Program-made: the position numbers and the translations under genes
The notes under the pieces: generated by a model
Told to the model about the DNA's origin: nothing
The model's database searches: none
Seen by the model: the letters and a program-made list of their open reading frames with translations, nothing else
Assembly (NCBI GenBank): GCA_010015805.1
Contig: ML978126.1
Span: 1,674,001-1,738,000, forward strand
DNA: 64,000 nucleotides
Direction: 5' to 3'
From: Rhizodiscina lignyota
Lineage: Eukaryota; Ascomycota; Dothideomycetes; Aulographales; Rhizodiscinaceae
In this document: positions 32,974 to 44,979 of the stretch, piece by piece
Numbering within the stretch: position 1 is the stretch's first letter
How the letters are laid out: every line of letters starts with the position of its first letter

Positions 32974-33998
32974 TCAAACTGCCAAAGCCGTGACCCGCGG
33001 CGCTTCTAAGGAAGCAGCCTTAAGTCTCTCAAGTTCCTTCTGCTTCATTTCTGCTTGACGGCGGATTCTCTCCGGCACCACGGGGTCTCGTGTTCCAGTA
33101 ATCTTCCAATCTTCCAACTGGTCTTTGCCCAGCATTGCGAGAGTCTTGAGCTCCACAAGGCTGTAGTCTTCTGGGTTTTCGCGGTTGAAGTTGAACGGCT
33201 GTTTCAGAGCGACGGGCGGATTTGTTATGATACGCAGGTTCCGGAGACTGTTTCGTGATGCGGAATGGAGCATGAGTGGGTGCATTAAGATCACATCGCC
33301 AGTTTTGCCGGTCATTTCGTGGAACTCGTGGCACTGGGATACAATCTCGCAGAAGAACCCAAGGCCTTCATGCTTCGGCTTTTCCCCTCGAGGTACCATC
33401 CGCGGATAAACACCTTCTGTGTGCTCATACTACTAATAATTAGTGAATCGTGAAGGCAATGCAAAGGGGGATCACTGACAAGATGCTTTGCAATGACTGG
33501 CATCCCATCAGAGCAAATAACAGTCCCCCCTCCGGAGGGCTCGATGTCCGTGAAGAGCGGGATAACGAGCAGGCCTTGCTCCGGGCTGTCAAGGAAATGC
33601 ATGAAGAAGTCTCCGTCGACATGCCAGCCAGGCAAGCCCCTCGGATCTGGTTCTCTTCCCTCAAATTCCTTCGAGCCCAAGTTTACAATGAGACTGTCCT
33701 GCCACACTCCAGATTCTGGGGCGATCCGGTCTTCCCCACCTAACAGTTCGCACATAGTATCCCAAGCTTTCGGCGCAAAGGTAGCGGTAGACTCGGTGCG
33801 ATGAGAAGGCATGTTGATGCGCTCCTGTGTCCACGTTGACTTGTCGGTTGGTGACATCCCCAGTCTTTTCCACACATTGGAGGTCCATTCTTCTGCCTTC
33901 TCAGGCGAGAAGCAATTTGGTATCCTGAGAAAGCCATGCTTCATGAATGAGTCCACTTGCTCCTCTGTAAGATGTTGAAACTTTCTCTGCGATGTCAT
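32974..33998 (-). CDS. Phytanoyl-CoA dioxygenase (PhyH) family protein
   Basis: Minus-strand exons 33480-33998 and 32974-33429 give 324 residues. I take the ATG at 33998 (MTSQRKFQHLTEEQVDSFM); an ATG 11 codons earlier is possible. The Fe(II)/2-oxoglutarate motif is present: GWHVDGDF (H126, D128) and the distal His in LMHPLMLHSASRN (223 or 228) with Arg 232 in place to bind 2-oxoglutarate. Members hydroxylate, desaturate or epoxidise natural products. The exon join KHL-YEHTEGVYPRM uses a GTCAGT donor and a TAG acceptor. It lies between the ABM-fold gene and the GMC oxidoreductase. Substrate unknown. Confidence 0.85.
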
Positions 33999-34813
33999 GC
34001 TGTTGTATTGTCCAATGCGCCGTAGAAGCAATAGCCAATCGTAATTGTTCCTGAAGTGAAGATATGGATTTCTGTTTTCCTTCTCACAAATTCAGTGAAG
34101 AGCTTCGCTTCGGTTCCTGATATCTACACAAGTATTAGAGTTTGGCCTGTTCCTTTCATGAGGTTCTTATACGTATAGTCACAGGTCAGCGGCAAATCGG
34201 CAACAGGCTAAATTATGCATATGCGCCGACCTTAAACCAGACAACATCCGTTTGTTTTTTGTTTCTCCGATACGGTATATCTTGAATCTGGTACCTTTCT
34301 GCTCTACACATTGATCGTGTCAACTGTCGTAGTGAGAGGAGACTCGATCCAAGTCCATTCCGGCTGGACAGTCCCGTTTACTTGTCTCGTGTGCTCAAAC
34401 TTCTCGCAAGCCTGCTCTCTTTTACCGCTCATAATGAGAGTCAGACAGCCTCAATTCAGTGCTCATCAAGACGAGAAGCGAATTCTGAGATATCGGGGTA
34501 GAAACACCGACATTGTCAGAGGAGGTGGAGTGAGAGATGTGCGGGGAAGCAAATCCTCCGGTTAAATTGGTGCCAAGCTTGGAAGGCTGTCTTTGCATAA
34601 GGACTTCGGGACACAGTTGGCAGCTTATCTAGAGATATGTTGAATACTGTGGGAGTTCTGACAGTAGCAGAAGTTCGTTTATTTGGAGGCAAAAGAGCTC
34701 ATGGCGCCACGCAAGGCATGCAGTATTAGGAAAGGCATTTATCGTTCGCTATGAACGTAAAGTACATTTGAAACAGCTATCTCCTATCACATCCAGTTAA
34801 AATAACACATTGA
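33999..34813. other. Intergenic stretch
   Basis: About 815 bp between the PhyH start and the GMC stop codon. Only the frame 34311-34565 is notable and it has no domain. This should contain the PhyH promoter. Confidence 0.45.
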
Positions 34814-36909
34814 CTACAATTCTTTATCGTGTCTCGCCTTATCCTGATCTCCTTGCAGCTCGAGTAAAATGTCCGCCGAAATCTTCTCTGCCAGCATATA
34901 CACCGTCGACTGTGGATGTCCTGGAGGCAGTATCGGAAAAGTGCTTGCATCAACTATCCGCAAACCTTCCACTCCGAATACTTTTGCTTTTGAATCAACG
35001 ACTGCTGTATCATCATCCGTTTTGCCCATCTTGCATGTCGACGAAGGGTGGAAGAACATGCCACAAGTCTCCTTCATGAGCGATATGATGTCTTCATCCT
35101 TTGTATAACTTGCCCCAGGGAAGTATTCTTTTCCGATTATTACCTCCGGTATCTTTGAGACCATCTCCCTGGCACGCTTGAAGCCGGCAAGCATGGCTTC
35201 GACGTCCATGGGGTGCGTGAGCCAGCCAGGATTGATTAGTGGCTGCTCTGCGGCATCTGCGCTTGCAATGCTAACGTTTCCTCGCGAGAGTGGGGAGACA
35301 AGGAGGAATGCAAGCGTGGCGTAATCGAAACCGTCGACAGGATCGGCGAGATCGGAGTAGCGGCCGAACAGTGCAGCGACGTTGATGAATTCAAAGGCTG
35401 GCCAGTCGGAGGGGAATGAGCGTTCGAAAAATGAGTGCGTGGATGGGGACACGAGTTTGGGATCGAGCTAGCGTTGAGAACATCAGCACACGACAGTGCT
35501 TCGGAACAAGATCTCGAGGCAGTGATGAAAGGAGACAAGAACGGAAAACGAACCTTTTCCCAAGCCCAAGAGCCCCAAGGCGCCGAAAGAGGGCCCGAAG
35601 CGCTCGTCAAGAATGCTTCTCCAGCTGCAGCTCCAGCTGAAGGGTCATTTAGTAGCCTGCTAACCGTTGGAACTTTGACCCTGAGTCCAATGCTGCCCAA
35701 TGGCTGATCCTGCAAGTTCATCCCAACACCCTTTCGGTCTGCGAGCACGGGAATATCGAAGCGTTCTAAAGTTTCTTTTGGACCAATTCCAGAGACCATT
35801 AACATTTGCGGACTCTTGAAGGCTCCTGCTGACAGGATGACTTCTTTGCCAGCACTGATAGTGTACTCCTTTCCTGCGGTATTGACAAGGACTCCAGTTG
35901 CAACCTTCTCGGGAGAGAAGAGGATCTTTTTTGCCATTGTGTGAGTATACACCTTCAAATTCCACTTTTCTTCCATGATCGCCTTCAGGAGGAAGCTCGT
36001 CTGGCTTGAGTCACGGTGCGCATTCTCTGGATTTATGGTGCCTGATATCCATCCAGAGCCCAGAAGGCCACCGCTATTAAAGCCATCCTTTCTTCTTTGA
36101 ATTCCAACTGCATCAAATGCTTTTTGGCCCCAGATGGACCACGGGTCTGCGTAGTTTGGCCAGGATACACGAAGAGGACCCCCGAGGGTATTGTCGAATG
36201 CAGATGGATCGCTTGATACGATTGAAAGTGTTCCATTATCCCGACCGCGCAGGTGGTAGTTGGGCGAGTAGACATGAGTCGACTTCTTGTAGTATGGAAG
36301 GACCGAGTCGAATTCGTAGCTGGGGTCACCGACCATCTCAGCCCACATATGCATGGAGCCCTTTGTTGGACTACAAATATCAGTCTGCCACTGCTGCAGT
36401 TGAAGTGGAACGAGACGGGAATGCCGTTACCGTTGATATACTTGAACGTTGCGCGCCGAGCCTCCTCCCAGGGTCTTGCCTTGTGCGAACCGTAATCGCC
36501 TGTCAAAAAGACCCTGCCACATCAATTAGCAAAGAAGTTTGAAACCCGCTCTCTGAAAACATACAGCCTGTGGTGTCGTCATGAAATCCCAATCGATCAA
36601 AGGTTGAGACACTTCTGGTACTGTCCCAAAGTACTGCCCGCCAGCAAGGCCAGCAATCACGCTCCCATTACCATTGTCTTGCTGGTAAAAGCTACCAGCC
36701 TCAATCACTGCGACGGTGACTGACGGGTCCTCCGCGAGTCGGTATGCGATGGTAAGGCCAGCAGTGCCTCCACCGATAATGACATAGTCGTAGGTTGCCG
36801 GTATAAACGGCGGGCCAAAATTGTTTCCAAGAAGAGGAATGAATGAGACGACAGGAGTCTGAAGCGAGCAAAATCCAAGCAAGCCGCAAAGCAGTCGCTG
36901 AAATGCCAT
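34814..36909 (-). CDS. Secreted GMC oxidoreductase (FAD-dependent)
   Basis: Minus-strand exons 36565-36909, 36431-36513, 35554-36370 and 34814-35467 join to 632 residues. Residues 1-22 look like a signal peptide. The FAD-binding GGGTAG (46-51) lies in YDYVIIGGGTAGLTIAYRL, the second GMC signature is split across exons (AQGKTLGGGSARN, then VYQRPTKGSMHMWAEMVGD), followed by KEVILSAGAFKSPQMLMVSGIGP. Catalytic residues are in CGMFFHPSSTCKMG and PPGHPQSTVYMLAEKIS (His in the second site). The intron at 36371-36430 uses the TAG at 36371-36373, which restores the expected YQRxTKGS text. Family members are glucose, aryl-alcohol or cluster-specific oxidases. As part of the 20-39 kb block it could oxidise an alcohol of a metabolite outside the cell or in vesicles. 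Confidence 0.9.
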
Positions 36910-38213
36910 TATTGAAAATCAAGAAATGAACTTAGCTTAGTATCAAGTTCTCTGTGATGCGCATATCAGAGACTTGAGCTTAAATATATTTCCGTGTCCT
37001 GCTTTGTTTGTTATTTCGACAACTTGAGAAACATCTTTCTCCTTTCCACCTCGGACACTCGGTCGAGTTGTGGAAAGGGACAACGCCAAGCTGCTTAAAG
37101 ATGATACGAATGCGAGGGCAGCGCTGGAAGCCTTGCGGTCTTCCTAATCATCTCTTCCAATTCGCTTTGAGTAAAGGGAGCGACGATTATGTCAGGCCTT
37201 ACTACCATCGCCCAACGGGTGCAGTGTGGCTTGCGAGCTGAGGCTCGCTCAAAGTGTCGAAGCTCGGGACATTCCACATGGCCATGAGGCCGCCGATCAA
37301 CGTACACGCTTGCTGCCCTGACAAACTCGAATACATTGAGGAAAGTACTCGCGAGATATTCAGGCGGGCTTGAGCATCGGGATTCCATTGTGGCTATGGT
37401 ATCGTGGGGCGACGGCTTAGTTCTCGCCAAGATGGCAGAATAAGGACGAAAGACCGGTGTGGTTTAAGGCGGAAATTAGCAGCGATGTCTAAGCAAAGCC
37501 GTGTGCCTCGAGTACCGGAAAGTGGCCATCTTCAGTAGCAAGGGTGAGATTTATCATCTACTGTCACCTACATGTATGGAGGAGGCGAAGGAGATGTGGA
37601 TGAAGAAATACGACGTTCCAGCGGCTGCACTTGCCCTCGGCTCGGCAGATCTTCGGCGCGATATTGCACCCCTTGTCCTTCGGCTAAGGAGGCCTGAGGA
37701 GCCCCTTTCTTGCTGCTACTTTGTCTTGTCTGCACGCATCTCAGGGCGCTTTATGCAACTGAAGAAGGAACAGCGGCGAAATTTGTGCCTCATACAGAAT
37801 GCAGATTTGGAAAGTCGCAGGCGACGAGCTAGCCGTTTATCCACGATGATGATCCTCAGAACAGAACTCGCAGAGCGGACGCGCGAAAATGGACGGATAT
37901 CTCAACCGCACAGCCCATCTGCCTCACAGATCGTTCTTATACCACGCCTCAATTGCCACATACAAGCCGAAGCCGCTCACAAAGCGATTCTGCAATCATT
38001 CTTGCTGTGACGTAGAGAACAGAAAGCTAAGCAATTGATTTGCTGTAGAGCTAGGTTCTCCTCGTTCTCCTGGGACCTCAAAGCTTCAATTTCAGGCGCT
38101 CTCTCTATATTATGCTTAATGAAAGTTTGATAAGCTCAAGCACATTGACGAGTACATTCGCCTCTGTTTGATCAAACCGTACATGCAAAATTGCCAATTC
38201 AGCAAATACAAGG
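36910..38213. other. Stretch without a supportable gene
   Basis: Frames 37008-37241 (plus), 37095-37430 (minus) and 37501-38010 (plus, GTG start, 169 codons) have no domains. The last is rich in Arg/Leu and starts without ATG; I do not call it. The right end should hold the promoter of the SDR at 38214. Confidence 0.4.
36981..36990 (-). promoter_or_regulatory. TATA-like box of GMC gene
   Basis: AATATATTTA on the minus strand lies about 72 bp upstream of the GMC ATG at 36909. Confidence 0.35.
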
Positions 38214-39206
38214 ATGTCGCAGCAATCCCAATCAAACAAGGTCTGGTTTGGTATGAACGTCTCCATTCGTATTGTAGCTTACTGCTAATTCATTCACAGT
38301 GACAGGTTGCTCCTCCGGCCTCGGCAAATCATTCGCATCCCATGTTTACAATGCTGGCCAAACCATAGTAGCAACAGCGCGGAATACAAAATCCCTATCG
38401 TATCTTCCAGATAACGACGAGAGAGTGCTCAAACTGCAGCTCGATGTTACCTCTAAAGACGCTATCTCTCGTTCTATTGCAGCGACAGTCGACCGCTTCG
38501 GCCGCATAGATGTCGTCATCAACAACGCTGGGTATTGTCTGTACGGTGACGCCGAGAGTATTCCAGAGGAGCTTTCAAGCCATGAGATGGACACACTGTT
38601 CTGGGGTCCCGTACAAATAACGCAAGAAGCTGTGCGCATCATGCGAGAAGTCAATCCCCGAGGCGACGGCGGAGTGGTTGTTCAAGTCACTTCGATTGGC
38701 GGATTTTTGGCCGTGCCAGGTGCCGCATTCTATCATGCAGGGTGCGTTATCTGTTTCACAAATACTGTCAGCGAAATACTAACAACAGTTGTAACAGGAA
38801 ACATGCCCTTGAGGGATTCACCAAATCCATGGCAGGGGAACTCAACCCGGAATGGAATATCAGACTCGTTATTCTCTCGCCTGGAGGCGTGAAGACCAAT
38901 TACACTGGAGCAAGTGAGATGGTTGCGCCGCGCAATCCAGCATACTCAGAGAATCCTTCGAATCCATTGGATCAACTACGCAACTTGATCAAGGACCCGC
39001 AACTGATTGCGGGCTGGGCTGCTCCCAACGATTGCGCGAGAGTGGTATTCGATCTCATTAATAACAACGATAGAAAGACCCTGCCGACGAGGCTGACCTT
39101 GGGTGCCGACGGCTTTGCGGCAATTCAGAGCGAGTTGAAGGGATTGGAGAAAGAAGTAGGGCAATGGAGGGAAGTGAGTCTGAAGGTCTCGCCGTTGGCA
39201 CAATAG
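38214..39206 (+). CDS. Short-chain dehydrogenase/reductase (classical SDR)
   Basis: Exons 38214-38250, 38300-38741 and 38798-39206 join in phase to 295 residues. The 37-bp first exon (MSQQSQSNKVWF) is needed to complete the cofactor motif TGCSSGLG (14-21). LDVTSKDA, NNAGYCLYG and the active site YHAGK (Y157, K161, split by the second intron) follow, then SPGGVKTNYTG. This is the 17-beta-HSD-like SDR type frequent in fungi, using NADP(H). It is a second, unrelated SDR in the tailoring block. Substrate unknown. Confidence 0.9.
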
Positions 39207-40130
39207 TTCAAGGTCCTGCTGGCGTGTTCGTTTTTGCCGCATCTTAAGAAGTGGCACAAATATCAGCGACAATCCAGAAACTCAGCGATGAATAAAGAAA
39301 GCCAAGGTTTTATATGCCCCAAGCGAGCGGGATTTCTCAAACGAGCAAAAAAAACATCCGGGATATCAAACGCGCCTTCCGATATTAAGGCTGTTCCTTC
39401 GAATGAATGCCGTAATAGCACCCCGCTCGACAATATGTTAGCGGTGATCCTTGGTCATCGTGGACAAGAACTGTAGTTGCTCTTGCAGCATTCTCGTTGC
39501 TGCGTAGAAACGATTGGTTAGGGTTTGAGCATAGCGCTGTAAATATGGTGACGACAGCATTTTGATAAATGTCACCCATGTATGCAGCCTCGCTCCTCCA
39601 CTCGTCCTTCCCATCGTCTCCCTGAAAGGTGCACAAAGCATCAACCCACAGATACGAGATCTCTAGTTTGCGACAAACGACTATAGCATCTTTGATGAGG
39701 GATGGCGTTTTCTCCCAAGGAATCGAGTTTCTCAGAGTTCTCATTAGCCTTTGTGAGTATTACATCGAAGGAGTCTGCAGCCTCTGTAACGAAGACGTCG
39801 AGGGGCCCGTATCAGTGCACACAATCAGAACCTACTAGGAAATTGAAACCCTTGGGATAGAATTGGTCGTGGTGGAATCTAGCCAGCGGAAGGTGCTGGT
39901 ACACAGCTTGAATTTAAGAAAAAGCCTGATTTTGTATTATAGCCTGCGTTCGTTGCAGTGCATGTAGCGCGCTCCATCCATGAGCATCTTAGAGAAGACG
40001 CCCTTTCAATGCCAGATGCGCTGCCACATCTCATATCGTTACAGCAGAGAGAACTCCAGAAGTGCTCCGAACAAAATGCCATCGTCGGATCCATCGAAAA
40101 AAAGGAAAGTCCATATCTCCCCGTCCTCAA
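39207..40130. other. Intergenic stretch containing the HET relic
   Basis: Apart from the HET-like fragment at 39385-39744 nothing can be supported here. Confidence 0.45.
39385..39744 (-). pseudogene. HET-domain relic
   Basis: The frame encodes the middle of a heterokaryon-incompatibility (HET) domain: SLIKDAIVVCRKLEISYLWVDALC followed by AAYMGDIYQNAVVTIFTALC, the two best conserved blocks. The usual upstream block (YxxLSYCWG) and the long C-terminal part are absent nearby, so this is a truncated remnant of a gene whose family normally has several hundred residues. HET proteins trigger non-self recognition in fungi. It sits between the SDR and the membrane-protein gene. Confidence 0.7.
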
Positions 40131-41289
40131 TCATCGGTCCTCATCCCTCCTGCGACTGCGGCTCTTGCTCTTCCTCGAGAGCTTCTTCTTCAGACTGCTC
40201 CCGTCCTTCGACTTGCGGCCATGCCTGTCACCCTCTGCAGCGATCTCGTCCGCGCCCACTGCCGCTGCAGCAACTGCTGCGCCCCTCTTGCTCCGGCCAC
40301 TGCCTCCGCTGTTTGTGCGGTCGTTCAACCACGGCAGGTTCCTCGTCGCGCCGGCCGTCGCAGGCGGTGGATTCGGGACGTCGAAGTCCTGACTCCTGAC
40401 GCTGCTATATCCATAGCCGTCTGCAACGTTGCTGCCACTGCCATAGCGCTCCATTGCAGCCGCAGAGCCGGCGCCCGGCACCACAGACATGGGTGGGTGA
40501 TTGCGCGAGCCGATGAAGGCGCCGTCGGAGGGAGCGAGGATGCCAGAGGAGAATGGGGAGGGCGAGTTGGCGTTGCGAAGCTGGCCAGTGCCGGAGAAGC
40601 GCTGGTTGTCGCGGCGGTGGCGGTTTCGGCGTTTCAGCCAGAAGCCGAGCGTCATGAAGAAGATGAAGGCGAGGACAACGACGATCAGGAGTACAACCCA
40701 TTTCCAATGCGTGGAGAACCTGCGTGAGAGGAGTGGTTAGAAGGGTTTCAAGGCGTAGATTGAAGGCGAATTGAAGGACATGATTGAAGGGAAAAACTTA
40801 CCAGGGCTTGGGTGCCGGGTTATTCGAGCTTAGCCCAGACTCTGAACCAGAAGTTGCAGCCGACGCAGCACCCGTCGTAGTAGTTACGGCTCCCTGGGTG
40901 CTGGAGCTAGCCGTGGTTGTCTGAGTCTGTCCACCAGCAGGAGTGACGACGACGCCGCCATGACAGAGACTTTCATACCAGGTCTGGATCTGAGACTGGT
41001 CGGAGGCCGAGCACGCTGCGCAGTTCTGAAGTGTTGGAGACGAGTAGAGTGCCACGAGGAACTGAGAGGCGCAAAAGCATGACTGGTATGTGCCTTGATC
41101 GGTCACTGGTGCGGCTGGTGGAACGCAGGCTCCATTCGCTTGCGTGAGAGGTTGGCATTGCGTGTAGCAAGAGGGAAGTTTCGACGAGTCAAGGACTGTC
41201 TGAGCATTGACAATGCCGCCCAGAGTCGTAAGGAAGATGAGAGCGACGGATAGCAGGCCCGAAGGTCGTGAAAAGGTAGCTGATGCCAT
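40131..41289 (-). CDS. Single-pass membrane protein with Cys-rich ectodomain
   Basis: Minus-strand exons 40802-41289 and 40131-40719 (GTAAGT...CGCAG) give 358 residues. A signal peptide (to about residue 29, FLTTLGGIVNA) leads into a Cys-rich domain of about 80 residues with CYTQC, CFC and CAAC pairs, then a Ser/Thr/Ala-rich stalk. The intron lies just before one membrane span (about 168-188, WVVLLIVVVLAFIFFMTLGFWL). The cytosolic tail is basic and ends KKKLSRKSKSRSRRRDEDR. The plan (ectodomain, O-glycosylated stalk, membrane span, basic tail) resembles fungal wall-stress sensors and CFEM-like surface proteins, but the Cys pattern is not a clear CFEM or WSC domain. Role unknown; plasma membrane likely. 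Confidence 0.85.
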
Positions 41290-42716
41290 GTTGTGGCTCT
41301 GCTTGTTTATGGAACTCGTCGGTGCAAAGACGCGCGGAATGTCACACGAGTCGAGATCGATGTGTGTCGAGGACAACAGTAACTTGCTAGTAGTGAGCGA
41401 TTGAAGTTGAGTATCCAAAGAGCAGCCTCTCGCGGTGGATGCCGCTCTGTCGTGTACAATGTCGGTCGTTATGTGTGCGGCGGCCGGGACTCCACGGGCA
41501 CGTCGCCCGCGCTGGCGACTCAAAGTCGACGGAAGTTATGAAGGGTAGCGATTGAAGAGAGAACGAGTGTGTATGCGAACGATAGCATATCGACGAGTCC
41601 GCGGGCGTACTGGTCGGAGGCAGCGGTGGTGAGAGCGGGAGTTGGGCGTTCGAGGAGGTGTTGTTGGCGTCCGGGCTGGGGTGGCTGACAATCTCCACTC
41701 GCGGCCGACGCTCCCTTGCTACGCACCTGCCACCTCCGGCTTAGCGACGCCGCGTTTAACTGGTCTGGGTTTAGGCTCAAGCCGGCGTCAGCCCTTGCGA
41801 AGCTTGTCCGGCGTGGGGAAGCGACGGGCGCAAGGGTCCAGAGACATTTGCAGACATCAGACGGACACAGCCAATACTCTGTACATAGCCGCAGCATCTC
41901 ACCATAGAAGACTCCACTGTGCCACCACCGTTTGTCAAGACTTGTCTCTGTCCGATCTAGGTGGCCTACTCGACAGCTGCCGGCTGACATTGTCGTGGTT
42001 CTCAACTTCAGCATGAGGATCTGACAGTGCTGTGCACCACCACCTCAGTGATTCGTCAAACCATTGAAAGTGCCAGCACAGCTAATTGAGATCGATTGCA
42101 GATGCTCAGTGACTTCTTCTCTCAGCCAATATCGACCAGCTGTCTGTCTCCAATGGCGAGGAAACTGCTCCCATGACCATCTTGCCATAGACGACTCTCC
42201 CACACCTCCGACCTTCGACCTGCTTCCCACCTATCTCAACGAGATTGAAGTTGTAGGATAAGTTGTTGAAGATGATTTGGAGTCAGGTCAGGGTTATGGA
42301 GGCTGGCGTTGGGACGAGAGATGGGAAGGAGCGAGATTGGAAAGGGGAGGAGGAGACTTCCACATCCCAAGCATCGCTGGATGAATGAACCTTGGAAGCC
42401 CCGGGATGAAGAACTGAAGTTGTAAAAAGAGTCGAGAGGAAAATCTACATTAAGGCATATTTTCACTCGGGTGCGCAAGACGTTGCACGGTGGAAATCTC
42501 CATACTTCGATCGTTTCGCCTAGACTCAACGAAAGGAGGCGAGAACGCAGAGCATGAATCGGATTAGGACCCTTGTTTAGGGAGAATAGACATTCCAGGA
42601 TGTTTGTATCCATTACTCGTTCTTCTCGCTTGCCAACTCTGCAATGCAAGTAGCTTCATGACAGCAAAATGCTGTCGCAGTGCCAAGGTGCCAACGCGGC
42701 CACTCGCGCGCAACTA
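41290..42716. other. Intergenic stretch, overlapping frames only
   Basis: Frames on both strands (41520-42014 minus, 41642-42016 plus, 42236-42649 minus) overlap each other and carry no domain or splice evidence. The left end should hold the promoter of the membrane-protein gene. Confidence 0.4.
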
Positions 42717-44118
42717 CTAGTTATCCATCGGGCGCGGCGCTGCTCTACTCTCAAACCATGGCCTGTAGCTGTTCTGCGCCCAGTGCATGAGCAGGTGCAG
42801 CACAGCGACAACCTGATAAGTGCCATGAATCGTATCAGTGGAACCAAAGTCACCGCACTCCCACATCTTGTATGGTTCGTCCGTCTCGGCGCTGTACGTT
42901 GCCACCAACAGGGCCCCTGTCTTGCCATGCACCGCAACTAGCGGTAGTGGAGGGATTTCGATGTCGGCCGAGGAATCCTTCGGTATATGAGCTGCCTCTT
43001 TGACCAGGAGCTTTAGCCGTTCAAATAGCGCTGCCGCCCACACGGCGAGCTGCACTCGATTCATTTCTCCGTCTCCTGCTACGCTCTTTGTATTAATTGA
43101 AATCGCAATTGGGCTATTTTTGGGAGATAGTTTGGTGTGATTGAAACTAGCAGTCGTTTCGTTCGCGAGTGGTTGGATGCACCGGAACGCAACATTAAGG
43201 CCTTCAGACGGAAGTAGGTTGATCGTGTAATCGATCGTGGCATCCTTCTGAATAGACGTCCGGCGAAAAGGAAGCAGGAAAGACGGGAATATGCGATCGC
43301 GCTTTTCTGTCCTGTTGAGATATAAGTAAGAATATGATATGGCATGGGAGATGCGGTTAGTCTACGTACACGTTTGTGTAACGGAGCTCGTCTTTTGAAG
43401 CAACGAAACGCAGTGCCACATTGAGTACCCTGAAATGCACTCTCTCATTCCAACTGATTTCCAGGTCCCCGTCCTCCATGCATTCGAGCGTTTCTTCAAC
43501 AACACTCTGGACTCGCTGTAAATCTGGAGCGTCTCCACGGGAAAGCCTCACGCTTGATGAGTCGAAAGTGCTTTCGCAACCAAGGAGGAGCTCCCCTCGA
43601 CATTCGCCACCGACATCAAGCTTCTCCTGCGAGGTCGTTAGTATCCACAATCTCACCAGCAGCTCTGCGAAGATTAGACTAACCTTCAGACTAGCCTTCA
43701 TGGAGGCCGGGAGGATGCCAATGCCATTCTTCAGCGCGTTGAATTCACTCAGGGTGTCGCGCATGGCGTAAAGCGGGTGCCGTGGATCTTGATCAATTCG
43801 GCTAAGCTCTTGTACAGTTGGAGTCTGGTAGTCGATAGGAGGGTTCATCAGTTGCAGTTCGCACATCTTTGGTAAAGACGAGCGGCTGTTGGTGTAGGAT
43901 GGGACATCGCCGTCAAAAGCAGCACCGTAGGATGGGGCCTTGTCGTCAAAAGCAGCACCGTAGGATGGGGCATTATCGTCAAAAGTAGCACCTACTGATT
44001 GCAGCCACGACGAAACAAACGGAAACCGAGAACTGTGAGGACCTCCTGGAGCAGGAGCGCTTGTAGAGGGCGGCGTTGATGAGGTCATTTGACCGGGCAT
44101 CTGTTCCTCTGGTATCAT
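42717..44118 (-). CDS. Unknown protein with 11-residue repeats
   Basis: Minus-strand exons 43370-44118 and 42717-43311 join (GTACGT...CAACAG, 58 bp) to 447 residues. The junction reads ELRYTNV-TEKRDRIFPSF. The N-terminal 100 residues are Pro/Ser/Gly-rich and hold three copies of an 11-residue repeat (GAAFDDKAPSY type). The rest looks like a folded alpha/beta protein, with SWNERVHFRVLNVALRFV, ATIDYTINLLPSEG and LVAVHGKTGALLVATYSAE. No family is recognised and there is no signal peptide. A diverged partial copy of the segment around residue 110 lies upstream at about 44495-44575. Function unknown. Confidence 0.72.
43894..43992 (-). repeat. 33-bp tandem repeat, 3 copies, coding
   Basis: Units 43894-43926, 43927-43959 and 43960-43992 differ at a few positions and encode the 11-residue repeats of the protein at 42717-44118. 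Confidence 0.92.
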
Positions 44119-44979
44119 ATCAGATCGACCTTTCCACCAAATCAGGCCAAGCTGAAGTGAAATGAGGAATTGGAGTGGCTGGCAAAGAACGTTGTTTTGG
44201 AAGCGAGGCTTGCTTCAGGTGAATGCGACGGTTAGCGCTTGGGTGGTGACTCCTCGCATGTGTTACATAGCTGAGTGGACTCTCTGCCACGTGAAACTCG
44301 AACGCCCGTAGTATCGAATGTGTATAGCATGGGCAAGCGGGAGCTATCCTTTGCAGGCGCCATTAACACCAAGCCGCTCCTGTGCGTCTGTCAGTTCCTG
44401 TCCCTGCACCAGCAGCTCCACGATGCCATACTGACCTTCACCGGATTCTAAAATTATACCAATGTGTTTCAAAAAGTTGGATTTCTCCATGATATCATGC
44501 CTGGCGCAAAGCGGGTGCTATTGATCTTGGTCAATCGGCTGAGCTCTTGTAGCGTTGGAGTCGCGTAGTTATCACATATGGCACAGCTAATCCCAGCTCT
44601 GCTATGATAAGCAAATCCAATCTGAAGGAGATAATGCACATTCACTGCTTTGTTCGTCGTTTTAATTATTAAATTTTCGATTCATCAATTGAGAAATCAT
44701 TGTTTAAATCACAGTAACGTCGTCCATCACTTTGCTTCCACCGCTTTTTTGCCGCTGACCTAAGGAGGCGTGGACTCGAAGCTAACCCCGATAGAGAGCT
44801 GAAAAGTCCTTGCCATATTTAGGATAAGAACATGTCAAGTTAAACCTCTTCAAGTTAGCCCGCAACGACCCGGTGGAAACAAAAGACCTGGTGGACGACG
44901 TCAGAAGACAGACCAATCATGTCTGCTTTTTGTATTAGGTACCTCAATTATATCTTATCTACAGAGTCACCGCTATTAA
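44119..44979. other. Intergenic region with a partial gene duplicate
   Basis: No intact gene. At about 44495-44575 the sequence resembles 43757-43835 (shared words AAAGCGGGTGC, GAGCTCTTGTA-like, GTTGGAGTC), that is, a degraded copy of part of the neighbouring gene. Confidence 0.55.
44495..44575 (-). pseudogene. Degraded partial copy of the 42717-44118 gene
   Basis: About 75 bp match the neighbouring gene around its QTPTVQELSRIDQDPRHPL segment, with scattered differences and one small length change. No open frame extends beyond it. It is most simply a relic of a tandem duplication. Confidence 0.55.

Noticed and set aside
37501-38010. 169-codon plus-strand frame as a gene
   Set aside because: It starts with GTG, has no upstream exon, no domain and a skewed Arg/Leu composition.
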